Assembly: GCF_026210795.1 (NCBI RefSeq)
Contig: NC_089445.1
Location: 2,542,001 to 2,606,000 of the forward strand
From: Rhizophagus irregularis
Taxonomy: Eukaryota; Glomeromycota; Glomeromycetes; Glomerales; Glomeraceae
Direction of reading: 5' to 3'
DNA length: 64,000 nt
Shown here: positions 12,580 to 24,280 of the stretch, piece by piece
How the letters are laid out: every line of letters begins with the position of its first letter
How positions within the stretch are numbered: position 1 is the stretch's first letter
Notes under the pieces: model-generated
The model's database searches: none
What the model saw: the letters and a program-made list of their open reading frames with translations, nothing else
What the model was told of the DNA's origin: nothing
Made by a program: the position numbers and the translations under genes

Positions 12580-14600
12580 ATATTTTTATTGTTATTTCAA
12601 TTGATCCTTGTTATTATACTTTCTTAATTAGTATTCTGATTTTATTATTATTTTATTCATTTGACAATTTACCTTTCCAAATTTAGTATATTCTTTTTAT
12701 TGTCTTTATTTATATTTTACTTTCCAAATTTAGTTTATTCTTTTTCTTATACATTATTCCTGATCGACACATTTATTGATGATATATATATTATTATGAA
12801 AGTATTATATGCCATTTTTTATAAATTTATTTTCATTTACTGTATTGTTTTTGTTTAAAATGGAATCTTCAATAAAACTAAAACAACAATATTAAGACCT
12901 CTTCAATTGTTCAACTCCGCACTATGGTAATGCAGACAGACATTATGATAGTTCCTTATTAAAGGTTGGAAACGATTTTGTTAAATATTAAGTCTTATTA
13001 AAAAATAATAATTTTTAGATTATAAAAAAAAAAATTATTTTTTCAGTCATAAAAAAAAAACTAATTTAAAAATATTTTTTTTTCAAATTAAATTTAGAAT
13101 TATCTCAAAAATATCCGATCAAAATTTCATTAACCGGAATCGGATAGCCACACAAATTGGTCATCGGAACGACGGAACGTACACATGACCCAATAGCCAA
13201 CCAAATTATTAACCATAATAAATATGGGATAGATCAGGCGTAAAATTAAATGCCGGAAGAATTTTTATTTACGTCGATTTAACAATTTTTCTTAATTTAA
13301 TTTTTTTGATCATATAAATTGGCTTTTATTTAGATTCATTCCAATTAAAATAATAATTACGTATTCTCCAAATATAATTATTATTTAATGTTTAGAGCAG
13401 TGACATATATTAGCTGATATTAGTTTCATACCTCATACCCAGATCTTTTTAACCAATAATATTCAATTATTACATATAATACTAATTTTAACCAATAAAA
13501 ATGTTTAATTTTGGGTCACATAAGATTTTGCTTAACCCGCCCCTAATTTATTAGCAATGGCCCTTATTACTTATTAAACGTAAATTTAAAAAAATGAAAC
13601 AAAAATTGCATTAAAATATTAGTAAACTTACTAAATCACTACCTACAAACTGAAGACAATAATAATTAGTTTTGTCTTGAGGAAAAATCTCAAAATAGGA
13701 GCTGTTACGATTTAAAAATAATATTTTATCCACCAGATCTGATAATCATATATTCAAATAAAAAAAAAACCTGCCTGTCATTCGTACGTTGTGGTCGAGG
13801 CACCAATTTCCCTTACAAAATTGTTTTGTTCACAAAACTCAGATTGGCCTTACTAAAATTTCTCTTATGTTAGATGTAAATATCTCTGGTCAAGCAACTA
13901 CCTGGATAATATCATCATATCTCCTCACCTTAACAAATCAGCGTTCATGGTCAATCCCGACGTTATCTAGAATATCAAAGATTAATATATTTAATTAATT
14001 AAGACGTAAATAATGGGTAGGGGGTTGAAAACTTGAAATAATAAATAAACTATATAAGCTTATTCATTAGCAGTATTTTACCTATAAAGATAAAAATATA
14101 TTTGATATTTAATCCAAATGATGTAATGCGTCAGAATATCAAAGATATTTATGCAATAATAAATTATCTAAAAAATATCAGTATGTTAAAAACGACATGA
14201 TCCAATTGATCCATTGTAACGGTTTAAAGGTTAAATCGCGACAAAATGAATATATTGCCTGTAAAAGATTGCATGAAAAGAGATTGGTACAATATCAAAT
14301 AATTTATAGTTTATTTAGTTATTTGCATTTATTATCAATTTTTTATAATGAAAGATACGTAAAAAGTTAATATAACTAAATGTTTGAAGTGCCAATCTGG
14401 AGAGTATCTTGGCAAAGTCTTATAGGTTTTATGGTCATTATTATGATATACAGTATCAGGATTTTCTCACTCAAAAATGAATTTTGTGAAAACTGATTTC
14501 TCATAATTTAATAATAATTTATTGGATTCAAAAATCATATACAGTACCCTATTTAAATAGTATTCAAATATATAACTTACCTAAACCAATATAAAAAGGA
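12580..14600. other. intergenic DNA, no supported gene
   Basis: AT-rich spacer. Short open frames at 12661-12858 and 13789-13998 show no conserved motif and look like chance frames. Homopolymer-rich stretches lie near 13005-13085. Confidence 0.4.
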
Positions 14601-14612
14601 ATATTAACTTTT

Positions 14613-16163
14613 CTAAAGAATTTTTTTGAAAATTTCTTTAGTTTCGATATATCCATTTTCACATTCATTTTTATAATATTTCAAAATATCTTCAATATTA
14701 ATATCTTCATTGATGAGTCCTTTTTCTTTTAATTTATCAAGACGATATTGTGCAGCATGACTATAATATCCACGGTTCTGCCTGGCAGCCTTTGAATAAA
14801 ATTCAACAGCTTTTTCATAATTTTTTTCTTTTTCATACAATTCACCAAGGTATGTTTGTCCCATATCCAATCCTTTTCCTGCTGCAACTTCCAATATTTT
14901 AAACCCTCTATTCACATCTTTTTTATTATTAATTAAAATTCTTCCAAGTTTTGCTTTTGCGTACAAATTATCATTATCAAATTGAACGGCCTTTTCAAAC
15001 AAATTCTCCGCTTTATTTTTATTTTCTTTAAATTTATCAACGTTCATACTTTCATAAAAATTGCTTTCATAAAGTAATCCAAGTTGATATGCAGATTGAC
15101 TATCTTCTAATTTAAGAGATTTTTCATACCATTTTTCTGCTTTCTGTAAATATAATGGTTTTTTATTTTTTACTGCAACATTTTTCATTTGTTCATAAAT
15201 GTTTGGACTAATTTCCTTGCTATGAAATAATGTAGCAACATTTCTCATTGCTACTCTAGCTAATCTTTTGTCATTCGTTTTTTTTGCTACTTTTTTAAAT
15301 AATTTTTTAGCTTTGACTGGTTTGTAATCTGATACTATTTTACTTTTAATCAAACCAATAGAATAAATATATCCTAAACACAATTTTGCCTCAATAGATC
15401 CCAATTTAGCAGCCGATAGAAACAAATTTTTAGCTTCTTTATAACACCTATTAGTTTCATAATAATCTCCATTATTTCTTTCATTATCTTTCATATAAAA
15501 TCCAGCTAAAGCCAATTTATGAATTATATCATCTTTCTTTTCAGCATTTGTTTTCAACATTTCCAAAGTATTTTCATCAATATTTACCGTTTTATTAATA
15601 AATACTTCATATGTTCCTAATCCCTTTACAGGATTTCCATACAATAAATGCTCAACATTTTGCATCCACCCAGGAAATTCATTAAACTTTACTCCGGTCC
15701 ATTCTTCATAATTAGACTTTTTTTTAGACAACATTAAATTCATTACTTCTCCTTTATCATTTCTAATAATTTTTCGACCTTTACCAGTAATAACAAAAAT
15801 TGATGTATTTTTTATATATTGAGATTCTTTAATTTTTGTTATAACCAAATGTTTTCCTTCTTTTAGTGCCGTTTTATGAGTTATTACTTTATGTAAATCA
15901 ATTCTAGCAGTTGAAATAGAAATTGTTGGAATTGATAATTTTGAATTATCAATTAAACATTCATAATAACCCAAAAATTCTTTTGCTCTATTTCTTTGTT
16001 TTTTATTTGGTATAAAAGCTTCATCTTGATAGTATTCAGATAATTGACTTAAAATACTTGAAGCGTTGGATTCAGTATATAAACTTCTAGAAATAGTGTT
16101 TGGTTCTGAAATACTAGCAGATACAGTATCAGAACCTGAAGTACCATCATTTTCTGTAGACAT
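14613..16163 (-). CDS. Sel1-like repeat protein with Smr-like N-terminal domain
   Basis: A single open frame of 516 residues. A Ser/Thr-rich leader (1-45) is followed by a stretch with Smr-domain hallmarks, IDLH at 88-91 and VITGKGRK at 124-131. These correspond to the LDxH and TGxGxH motifs of Smr nucleases, but Lys replaces the second His. From about 210 to the end there are about five or six Sel1-like (TPR-related) helix pairs, for example AKLCLGYIYSIGL, SAYQLGLLYES, AKAKLGRILINN and GQTYLGELYEKEKNYEKAV. Sel1 repeats are protein-interaction scaffolds and are strongly expanded in these fungi. No signal peptide or membrane segment is seen, so the protein is probably cytosolic or nuclear. The start at 16163 follows a long A/T tract and lacks a competing upstream ATG in frame. 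The Sel1 call is firm. The Smr call is a motif-level inference. Confidence 0.85.
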   Translation of the reverse strand: MSTENDGTSGSDTVSASISEPNTISRSLYTESNASSILSQLSEYYQDEAFIPNKKQRNRAKEFLGYYECLIDNSKLSIPTISISTARIDLHKVITHKTALKEGKHLVITKIKESQYIKNTSIFVITGKGRKIIRNDKGEVMNLMLSKKKSNYEEWTGVKFNEFPGWMQNVEHLLYGNPVKGLGTYEVFINKTVNIDENTLEMLKTNAEKKDDIIHKLALAGFYMKDNERNNGDYYETNRCYKEAKNLFLSAAKLGSIEAKLCLGYIYSIGLIKSKIVSDYKPVKAKKLFKKVAKKTNDKRLARVAMRNVATLFHSKEISPNIYEQMKNVAVKNKKPLYLQKAEKWYEKSLKLEDSQSAYQLGLLYESNFYESMNVDKFKENKNKAENLFEKAVQFDNDNLYAKAKLGRILINNKKDVNRGFKILEVAAGKGLDMGQTYLGELYEKEKNYEKAVEFYSKAARQNRGYYSHAAQYRLDKLKEKGLINEDINIEDILKYYKNECENGYIETKEIFKKIL

Positions 16164-16169
16164 TTTAAC

Positions 16170-17250
16170 CGAATTTGAGGAAAAAAAAAAAAAAAAAATT
16201 TAAAGTTTAATATTGTTCTGAATCCCACATGCCTACTAACTCTAATTGGATTTATCCGATAATCGAATGAATTTACATCAAGTTCATCAAGTTCGCGTTA
16301 CAGTACACGATCCATGATGATCAAAAAGGTAAACACATGACACATCATTTCAATTAGGAAATGGAAATCATTATTATTTGTCACGAACTGGACAAACATC
16401 CCATCTTGCGTAGAATTATAGTCCATTCGTACTAAGTAATCCGGCTTTTTGGATATTAAAAAAAAATAAAACAACAAAAATTTCAACACGCCATTTAATT
16501 TTATATAATTTGCCATACATTTTATTGTACCGCTAATTTTTAAAATAATCTTTGATGTAAATTATTTATATTATAATTTTTTAGAAGGTCAATGACAAGA
16601 GCTTCTCGTACGTTATTATTACGATATACTTAAGATACAGTATAAATTGACAAAAAAGAGCCAATCTAGCAGAGTTAATATAAATAGTGGTCGTTTATTT
16701 TTTATAAAAATGATCAAATTAATGTAATGCAGGTCTCATTTAATGTTATTAGAACTAAAAGGCGGATTTTGAAGAAATAGGTTCGCAAATTCGCCTATGA
16801 TTATATTTTTATCATCACTTAATAGAAAAATTAAAAAAAAAATCAGGCACGTGATCCGTGATGTGCGTCCGAGTTTTGATTGGCTTTATCTTGTGTAATA
16901 TTTAAGCAAAGTTCATAAAGAACTTAGAGATAGTATGTTTGTACTTGACACTTCTATTTAATGATATTAAAAGTGATATTTTATTTGAAATAAAAATTTC
17001 TTAAATATAAAAAAAAAATAAAGAATATGAAATATGAGTTTGTACTGTTATAAAAATGCTAAATTATAAATAAATAATAAACGATAAAAGATGAAAAATA
17101 TGAAAACTATCTATAACTGAAATTATTTACAAAAAAAAAATTAAAATATGAAAATAGTCTGCGAGTGCCCAAGCTTTTTTTATGGTGCCACTGGAGTTTA
17201 CCTTAAATTTGAAGACTATGCTATAAGGACCAACCATCAATACAATATGT
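16170..17250. other. intergenic DNA between two minus-strand genes
   Basis: AT-rich spacer with no recognisable gene. The open frame at 16298-16516 (-) has no motif and is probably chance. Confidence 0.4.
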
Positions 17251-17253
17251 CAA

Positions 17254-20200
17254 TTATTCTATATCATCAAGTTCAAGAATGGATACACGGCGCGTGCTTC
17301 TTTTATTCCGGATATAATTTATAGATTGATGTGAGCGACTTATGATGCTAAAATTAAGAGTTATCGCTGAAGAGATTAAAGCAATAATTGGAATAATATC
17401 ATATGTTATCGATCTCATTTTAAATAAAATCTAGGAAAAAAAAACCAATCAAATTAACATTCCAAATACCAATATAAATAAAAGAAATCATAATCTTGAG
17501 TTTTTAAAATACCTGAATGATAAATTGAGGAATATCTTCAATGAAAATGTTTATAAAAGCAATCCAAGATATTATTGTTTTAGCAGAATCGGAAAATGGA
17601 GCTTGAAAATAACCAAAACCTGCCAGATTTGAATGTAAAATACTTAATATTTCAATATCAATTCCTGCCAATATTGTAAATATGCTAGCAAGTTTACTAT
17701 TTTCTGTAAACCACGATAAAAACTCATTTCTTGTATTTTCTTTTGCCATTATTAAAAATGTTGATGCCATATTTAATCCTATCGGAACAGTATAAAATAT
17801 TAAACTATAAAAAAATTTAAAAAATTTCTTTTTTAATTAAAAAATAAACAGGAAAAATTTAGTTCATTTAATATAATATGTATCATACCTTGGAATATAT
17901 AGCCTTTTTACATCATTAGCATTATTAATTATAAAAAGAGTATCAAAAACAAAATCAAAAATATATAAACTAAATTTAAAAATAACAATATTGTGACCCT
18001 AAAATATAAAAACAAAAAAAAATTAAAAAATATTATAAAAAAAAAATTATTATAAAAAATATATTTTAATACCTTTCTTTCTCTTTTGTTAGCAAGAAAG
18101 TAAAAAATGACTAAAAGGATTATAATTAAAAGTAAACCCAATAATTTTGGTCCATATTCTTGCAGATAATTCGCTAAACATTATTTAATAAAAATAAGAA
18201 TTTTTAGAATCACGAACGAATTAATAATTTATTAATTATATCGAAAATTTTATTAATACTTACGAGCAGGAATAAAACCATAAGTAAAGTCCAAATAAGT
18301 AAGTTTTCCATTTTCAATGGGAGACTGATCATGATATGACATCATGTAATTTATATCCTGTATTACAGAATTAACATCTTTTTCATATGGATTTTTAGAT
18401 TCATAAATATTTATATTAATCAAAAATCTTCCATCATTTGATTTAGGATCAATTTGATTTTTACTATTTTTACTAAGACGACCTCGTGATATTTGAACTG
18501 TATCAGCCAATTCATCCAATAAAGCATTAAAGAATTGATTTTGTTCAACATTTGAAGAATTTTTAATTATATTTGTTCCATCTACAGTTAATCGAAGTAA
18601 GCCAGATGTTGAACTGGTAATAGTATATAAATGTTTTTTATCTTCAATTGTGAAATTCCAAATATTTTCTCTTATTCCTAATAAAGGTTCTCCATAAGTT
18701 CTACTTTTAATAAAATTATTATCAATTTTAATAGAATAATTTCCCCCTGACTTACTAAAAGTACTATCAAGTATATTTACAATAACTCTTTTATCGTCAT
18801 TATCTAATATACATCCCCTACCAGAAGTTGTTTGTCGTAAAATTTTTCTTTGATCAATTATTTGAAATATTGATAATTTACCATCTGATAGTGTTACTCG
18901 AACATAAAAATCAATTGAAATATTCGTAATATCTGAAGATATTGAAGAATTAATTCCAGGAAATGTTGATTCTATATTTGCATTATAATATCCATTATCA
19001 ATTGTAAGTTTAGGTAAATCAATAACATTAAATCCCCAAGTATTATTATATTCCATTCGTGCGACCAAGAGAGTATTATTTGGTAACATTGTATATGCAT
19101 AATTTAAATTTATCTCTGAACTTAAAATATCATGTAATGTACCATTCTCAGCAAATACGTAAATATCTAATCTATTATTAGCTCTATTTATTTCAGGTAA
19201 CATATAACCACCAAATATTAAACTTTGTAACCTCCAAGATCTAAAACGAAATTCATTATTAGGAAATTCAATATGCGTAATATTTAATGAAATAATTGCT
19301 CCAGATGATAAAAATCCAATTTTAAGATTATAATTACTTTCATTATATATCATAGGTAAGGAACAAGAATGTCCAACTCCCACATATTCTATATTACAAG
19401 ATATTGGTTGAGGGATTCTATCTAATAAATTTACTCGATAAAGGTAAACTTTATCTATCTCAGTTTTATTATAACCTATTAATTCTGCAATAATTAGATC
19501 CTTTAACGCTGAATTTGGTAATGTATCATTTACTTTATATATAAAAGAATATCCTTCATCAACTGTCGATATCAATGAATTACGTTCAAGAATTGCACGA
19601 GAATCTAATTTAATCTTTCCATTAGTTAAAATTGTTAATTTTCCATCTAATTCCACTTTATATTGTTTCCATTCAAAATCATTACTTTCAAGTAGTTTAT
19701 AACCTATGATAAATCCATTTTCTTTTTTAATATTTAAACTTATTTGTATAAGTGGTACTCGAAGTTTATAAAGTCTACGAAAATCTTTATATCCCCAAAC
19801 TCCTATAGGTGTTCTATCAAACACTTTACCATCAAAATCAATTATCATTCCCCATCCTTCAACTTTTATATCATCTGTTGAATTATAATAAATGACGAGA
19901 ATTTTATTATTTTCAATTATTTCATATTTTAAATGATCTTCATCAACATCTATATTAACAGAACAATAATTAAATAATTGAACGTCTTCTAATTTAATAT
20001 CCTTTTCTATGACCGTTCCATCAGGATAAATCATTCTTAAAAAAAGTATATCATAATTACAATGTTCAATTGCATTAGATTTACTTGTATCATTTCTAAC
20101 AATTCTTACAACTACAAGATCATCATATGACTTTATTTTCGCCACACGAGGTGGTGATTCTAATCCGTAATCTTTTTCTTCATGTAAGAACGTTTTTATT

Positions 20201-20301
20201 TGTGCTATCGTGCGTAAAGGATAAACACATAAAACAATTACAAATAGTGCAAACACTTTAAGATAATTAGATCGCATTTTTCTTTTCTTTTTTTTTTCCA
20301 T
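17254..20301 (-). CDS. large exported-domain membrane protein, five exons
   Basis: The predicted exons are 20301-18264, 18173-18073, 17998-17889, 17804-17513 and 17430-17254. All GT-AG phases agree and give 905 residues. A basic start (MEKKKKRK) precedes a hydrophobic signal or anchor segment (YLKVFALFVIVLCVYPL, about residues 12-28). A later Met at 20277 would give a cleaner signal peptide, and an in-frame Met also exists at 20343. About 640 residues follow, with many N-glycosylation sites (NDT, NST, NGT, NNT) and beta-rich sequence. The second exon supplies a transmembrane helix (LLGLLLIIILLVIFYFLA) followed by a basic stop-transfer. The last three exons add roughly three or four more hydrophobic segments (VFDTLFII, LIFYTVPIGL, IISWIAFINIF, IIPIIALISS) and a basic, Ser-rich cytosolic tail. 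The function is not recognised. The architecture suggests a surface receptor or sensor. Confidence 0.75.
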
Positions 20302-20343
20302 TGATTTTATATATATATATTTATAAAATATTTTGTATTCCAA

Positions 20344-21764
20344 ATGAGGCTTGGTTTATGTGACATTATTATACTTTTTTAGGTAATGAAAAAAAATTGT
20401 CCTGAATATTTATTAGGTAGGAATCGATTCATAATTCAGATTGCATTTAATTGCATTATCTAAAAAAAGGAAATTTTGGAGGCTAGGTTAGTTAAATCTA
20501 TCGGAGTTGAAATCATCTTTATAAATGATCGATCCCGATCCTGAAAAAAAAAATAAGCCTCAACTAGTTATTTATTATAAATTAAAATTTAAAATCATTT
20601 GATCGTGCATAATTTTGTTTAGTTGCATTTTTAAAGAAATTGTAAAATGGACTTAAAATTTTTGTGCTAGTCCATTATTCGTAAAGGAGTTTAGCCTTTT
20701 AAGTTTTTGTGGCTATTGATGGCGTTTCTTTATATTTAGCCGAATCGAAAGTAAGATTTTTCACGTGATAAATAATTAAATGATTTGTTGTCACGGTTAT
20801 GTGATTGAAAATATAACAAAAGTTAATTATAGCTTATCATACTTTCAATTTTCATATATATTTTATTTTTTTTAACTTTTCATACTTTCAAATATACTTT
20901 TTTTAACTTTTTTATATCTGCCGATTTGCGGAATTAACGAATAATAATTTAATAGCACAAAGTAGATCACATTTGTGTTACATGATCATATGACACGGAT
21001 ATCAAGAACCAAAATAACGAAAAAAATTTTTTTTTCTTTTGTAAACTCCCCTTTAACTCCCAATTAACTTCCCCATCAGTTTTTACACTAGGTAATTTGA
21101 GAATTTTCGTATATATGACAATTATTTTATATTAGACAACTTGTAGCCATTTTTTAAAAAAAATCTTATTTAGATAATGAAAATATTCAAAAAAAAAAAA
21201 ATCTTTCAATAAATATATTGATGATTTTGATGACTCCTAAGTGGTAATTAATTTTTTTAATTTATTTTGTTAAATATTCTGAATATTGAGGAGTTTATTT
21301 TTTATTTTTCAATAAGCTAACTTTATGATATTTTTCCTTTTTTTTTTTAGAATTATTTTTTTTTTCTATTGGTTTCAGGTTATAGGTAAATTTGTAGAAC
21401 AGTTATGAGTTTTTTTACATATTTTTTGATTTATTTTTTTTTTTATGTAAAGAGCGGTTTTGATCAATTTTAATTGATACTGCGCCACGCAGCTGAATGA
21501 TTCCTCAAATTGGTAGATATGAAATATACTTTTTTAAAAGTACAATGAAACAACATAAATAACTTTAATAATACTACTCTCTTTAATAACTCCATTTCTA
21601 ATGCCCTACCTCTCTCTCAGACAATCATAGAATTGGAATATGATTTGACAAAAATGGTGACAAGGAGCTCAAAATTATTTACAATAATATTCTACTACTA
21701 CTACACAGGTATGTTTAAAGTTTAGTTTTCTTTTAAAAGTCAAACATTGATATTTACTCATACA
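20344..21764. other. intergenic DNA, no gene seen
   Basis: AT-rich spacer upstream of the membrane-protein gene, with several homopolymer A and T runs. No recognisable coding segment. A TATA-rich string (TATATATATATTTATAAA on the plus strand) at 20310-20327 sits just before the likely start at 20301 and may belong to its promoter. Confidence 0.4.
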
Positions 21765-22100
21765 TTGATATTCATAATGGTGTAGTTAGCCGAAAAATTC
21801 AGCCGAAGGCGCAGTAAATTTTCGGCTAACAACACCCAGCCGAAAAAAATTCATGTTGATCTAGAATATTTTATTGGTTCAACATCTACTATTTTCGGCT
21901 GAATATTTTCGTCTAACTACACTTTTTAAATAATAGTGTAGTTAGCCGAAATATCAGAAGCGCAAGAAACACCAATATATAATATTCCAGGAGACCAAAG
22001 CGAACCAGCAAGACAAGGAGGCAACATCAAAATGTGATGATTTTATATATATTTAATATATTTAACTTATTTAATTTATAAAATATATAAAATTTTATAA

Positions 22101-22467
22101 TCATTTATACTTTATTAAGCTATAATAAATGTTCAAACAAAATTTATAATTTCCATCAGCAGTTGTATCAGCACATATATAACCATTAAATTCATCTGGT
22201 AATAATAAACATGCACCTTCATCTATAACTATATCCTCAGATATATAAACATCTACATATGAAAGATCACTGAATTTTTTTATGTTTTTGTCCATAAGAC
22301 ATTATCTCACTTAAACTTGGTAATTTTTTTCTAGTTTTAGTTAAAAGTTGTTTAGTGGAAATAGAATCCATAATTAAGTGAAGAATTTCAGTAAATTTAG
22401 CAAATTTGATAACAAAGAAAAAAAGTTTATTAAAAAAAAAATTATCTTTGATTATATTTAAATCCAT
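22101..22467 (-). CDS. hypothetical small gene carried inside the MULE-like element
   Basis: Two overlapping open frames lie on the minus strand. The first, 22467-22267, has 66 codons and contains MDSISTKQLLTKTRKKLPSL. The second, 22295-22101, has 64 codons and contains YVDVYISEDIVIDEGACLLL and DEFNGYICADTTADGNYKF. They are in different frames and overlap by about 29 bp, so either they are two exons with an unrecognised intron, a frameshift separates them, or they are chance frames. The second has more varied, protein-like composition than the surrounding AT-rich frames. No domain is recognised. Confidence 0.3.
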
Positions 22468-22480
22468 TTTATTGAATATT

Positions 22481-22556
22481 TTCCGTGTTTATAATATAAT
22501 TTACTGCGTCTATAATATAATTTTCCGCGTCTATAATATAATTTCCCATACCTATA
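22481..22556. repeat. 21-bp tandem repeat, about 3.5 copies
   Basis: Units of the form TTCCGCGTCTATAATATAAT repeat with a period near 20-21 bp (22481, 22501, 22522, 22543). The array sits directly upstream of the small minus-strand frames in the MULE-like element. Confidence 0.65.
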
Positions 22557-23019
22557 ATTAACCATGCAGATCATTAGAATTGTTAGAACTAATTCAAATC
22601 GATCAAAAAAAATAAAAACTGGTATTTAATTTTTTAAAAAGAAAACCAAAGAATTTAAAAATTATTTACAAGCAAATATTAAAATTAAACATTTTAAGAA
22701 ACAATTTTACACCAAACAATATTACATAATATTTACCATTAAATAATAATGGTAAATATTGTAATATGAACAATCAATTTTCATTACTTGTTACCACTTA
22801 AACTATTGTGTTACATTTGATATTTACGGCTACACTTCTTTAAAATAATAATGTAGTTAGCCGTAAATATCTAGCCGAAAATAGTGGATGTTGAACCAAT
22901 AAAATATTCAAAAAATATTCAAGATCAACATGAATTTTTTTCGGCTGGGTGTTGTTAGCCGAAAATTTACTGCGCCTTCGGCTGAATTTTTCGGCTAACT
23001 ACACCATTATTTGATATTC

Positions 23020-24280
23020 TATATCAGGAACCACCAAATACTCTACCCTTTCAAACAAACCCCAATTCTAATAGCAAATATAGTAATAATATCAAATGTG
23101 ATCAAATTAGTAATTACAACTGCAGTGAATATGTTTTGAAGGACCAATCTCCAAAGAATCATAGCAGTGTTTTATGGGATATCAGTTATAGCTCCAAATA
23201 AAATGATAGAGTTCCCTTTTGTTCATGATTCAATAGGAAAATGATTTGTACCCGACCATCTATTCTCCAGATAACAACGTGGTTAAGCAGTTTACACAAA
23301 TCACGACGATCACAAATTAGTTTAAAGAAGTCTGGTAAAGATGCAAAAGTCCATCAAAGGTTGTCACATCTGAGTATAGGATAATTGATAATAGATTATT
23401 TAAAGGTGGAAGAGTCTTCTCCGTTTCTAGCTGATAAGTCAAAGTTAAGAGAACTGAGAATATAGGAATTGTGCAGAAATGAATCCTTGGACTCATCTAG
23501 CCAGGTTGAGGCTTAATATCCAGATTAAAATATGCATAATCAATGTGCAAACAAAAAAAAAGAATCACCATTTTATCAGAATTGCAGAACATGTCAGAAT
23601 TATCTTAAACAACTGAATAACAATAATCATCTTGGATTTCACCAAACCACAACTAGAGATTAGAGATTCATTGGACTTTGTAAATGTGAAATATATTGAG
23701 TATCTTAATGAAAAATTTGGCATTAATCGTATTTCTTTGAAATACTTTAATTTTTTTATGTAAATATATTTACAATTTAAAAAAGGGTTTAACGAACTAC
23801 TGATGTTCAACCAGTTTTTATAGATTATTCTGGATTTGTTATTTAGATATTAGATAAGGATGGCCATATGTATTAATGGGATGAAATGCATTAAAGTCTG
23901 AAATACATGGAAAAAAATCTTACAGATGGCCTTACAAATAAATTCCATATTATCAAAGGGTCTGGATGGGAAGTCAAGAATGATGTAACTGATGGTTCAA
24001 ATTTAACTGAAGGGAAAGGTCAACTAATAAAGTATGCCAGGGCCTTACAGCAGAACAACCTCTAACATCTGTTTTCTATGGATGTTTAACAGACGGAAAG
24101 CTTTGGTGATTTATGAAAATCCAAATTATATTAGTTAATAACAATATCCAAAAAATATTTGTGAGGTCATGGAGAATGCAGGTCAAATGTTGTATGGAAG
24201 AAAAGGCAAAAAGGATTTGGAATAATAACCATAAAATTATAAAGCATAAATAATTAATCATAATTTATATTTGTATAATT
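23020..24280 (+). pseudogene. decayed gene fragments, unidentified protein
   Basis: Disrupted coding text can be read on the plus strand near 23955-24230: GSGWEVKNDVTDGSNLTEGK, then QLIKYARALQQNNL, then after a frame change VFYGCLTDGKLW, followed by ICEVMENAGQMLYGRKGKK. The QLIKYARALQQNN...LTDGKLW pattern resembles the catalytic-core-like C-terminal region of several expanded fungal protein families, but the family was not identified. Frame changes and stops are frequent. The block before it (23040-23900) holds only short unlinked frames. Confidence 0.4.

Larger units (their letters stand above)
21774..23010. mobile_element. MULE-like non-autonomous element with 9-bp target duplication
   Basis: The element starts ATAATGGTGTAGTTAGCCG and ends with its inverse. 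It is flanked by the perfect 9-bp direct repeat TTGATATTC (21765-21773 and 23011-23019), which is typical of Mutator-like elements. The inverted repeats extend inward for more than 150 bp with some rearrangement: the right arm 22845-23010 is the inverse of 21774-21935. A further partial TIR copy starts at about 21939. Between the arms lie two overlapping small minus-strand frames (22101-22467) and a 21-bp tandem repeat. No transposase is encoded, so it would depend on a source elsewhere. Captured DNA between long TIRs resembles the Pack-MULE arrangement (inference). Confidence 0.8.

Noticed and set aside
12661-12858. 65-codon hydrophobic frame
   Set aside because: Composition is that of T-rich DNA. 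There are no flanking exons and no conserved motif.
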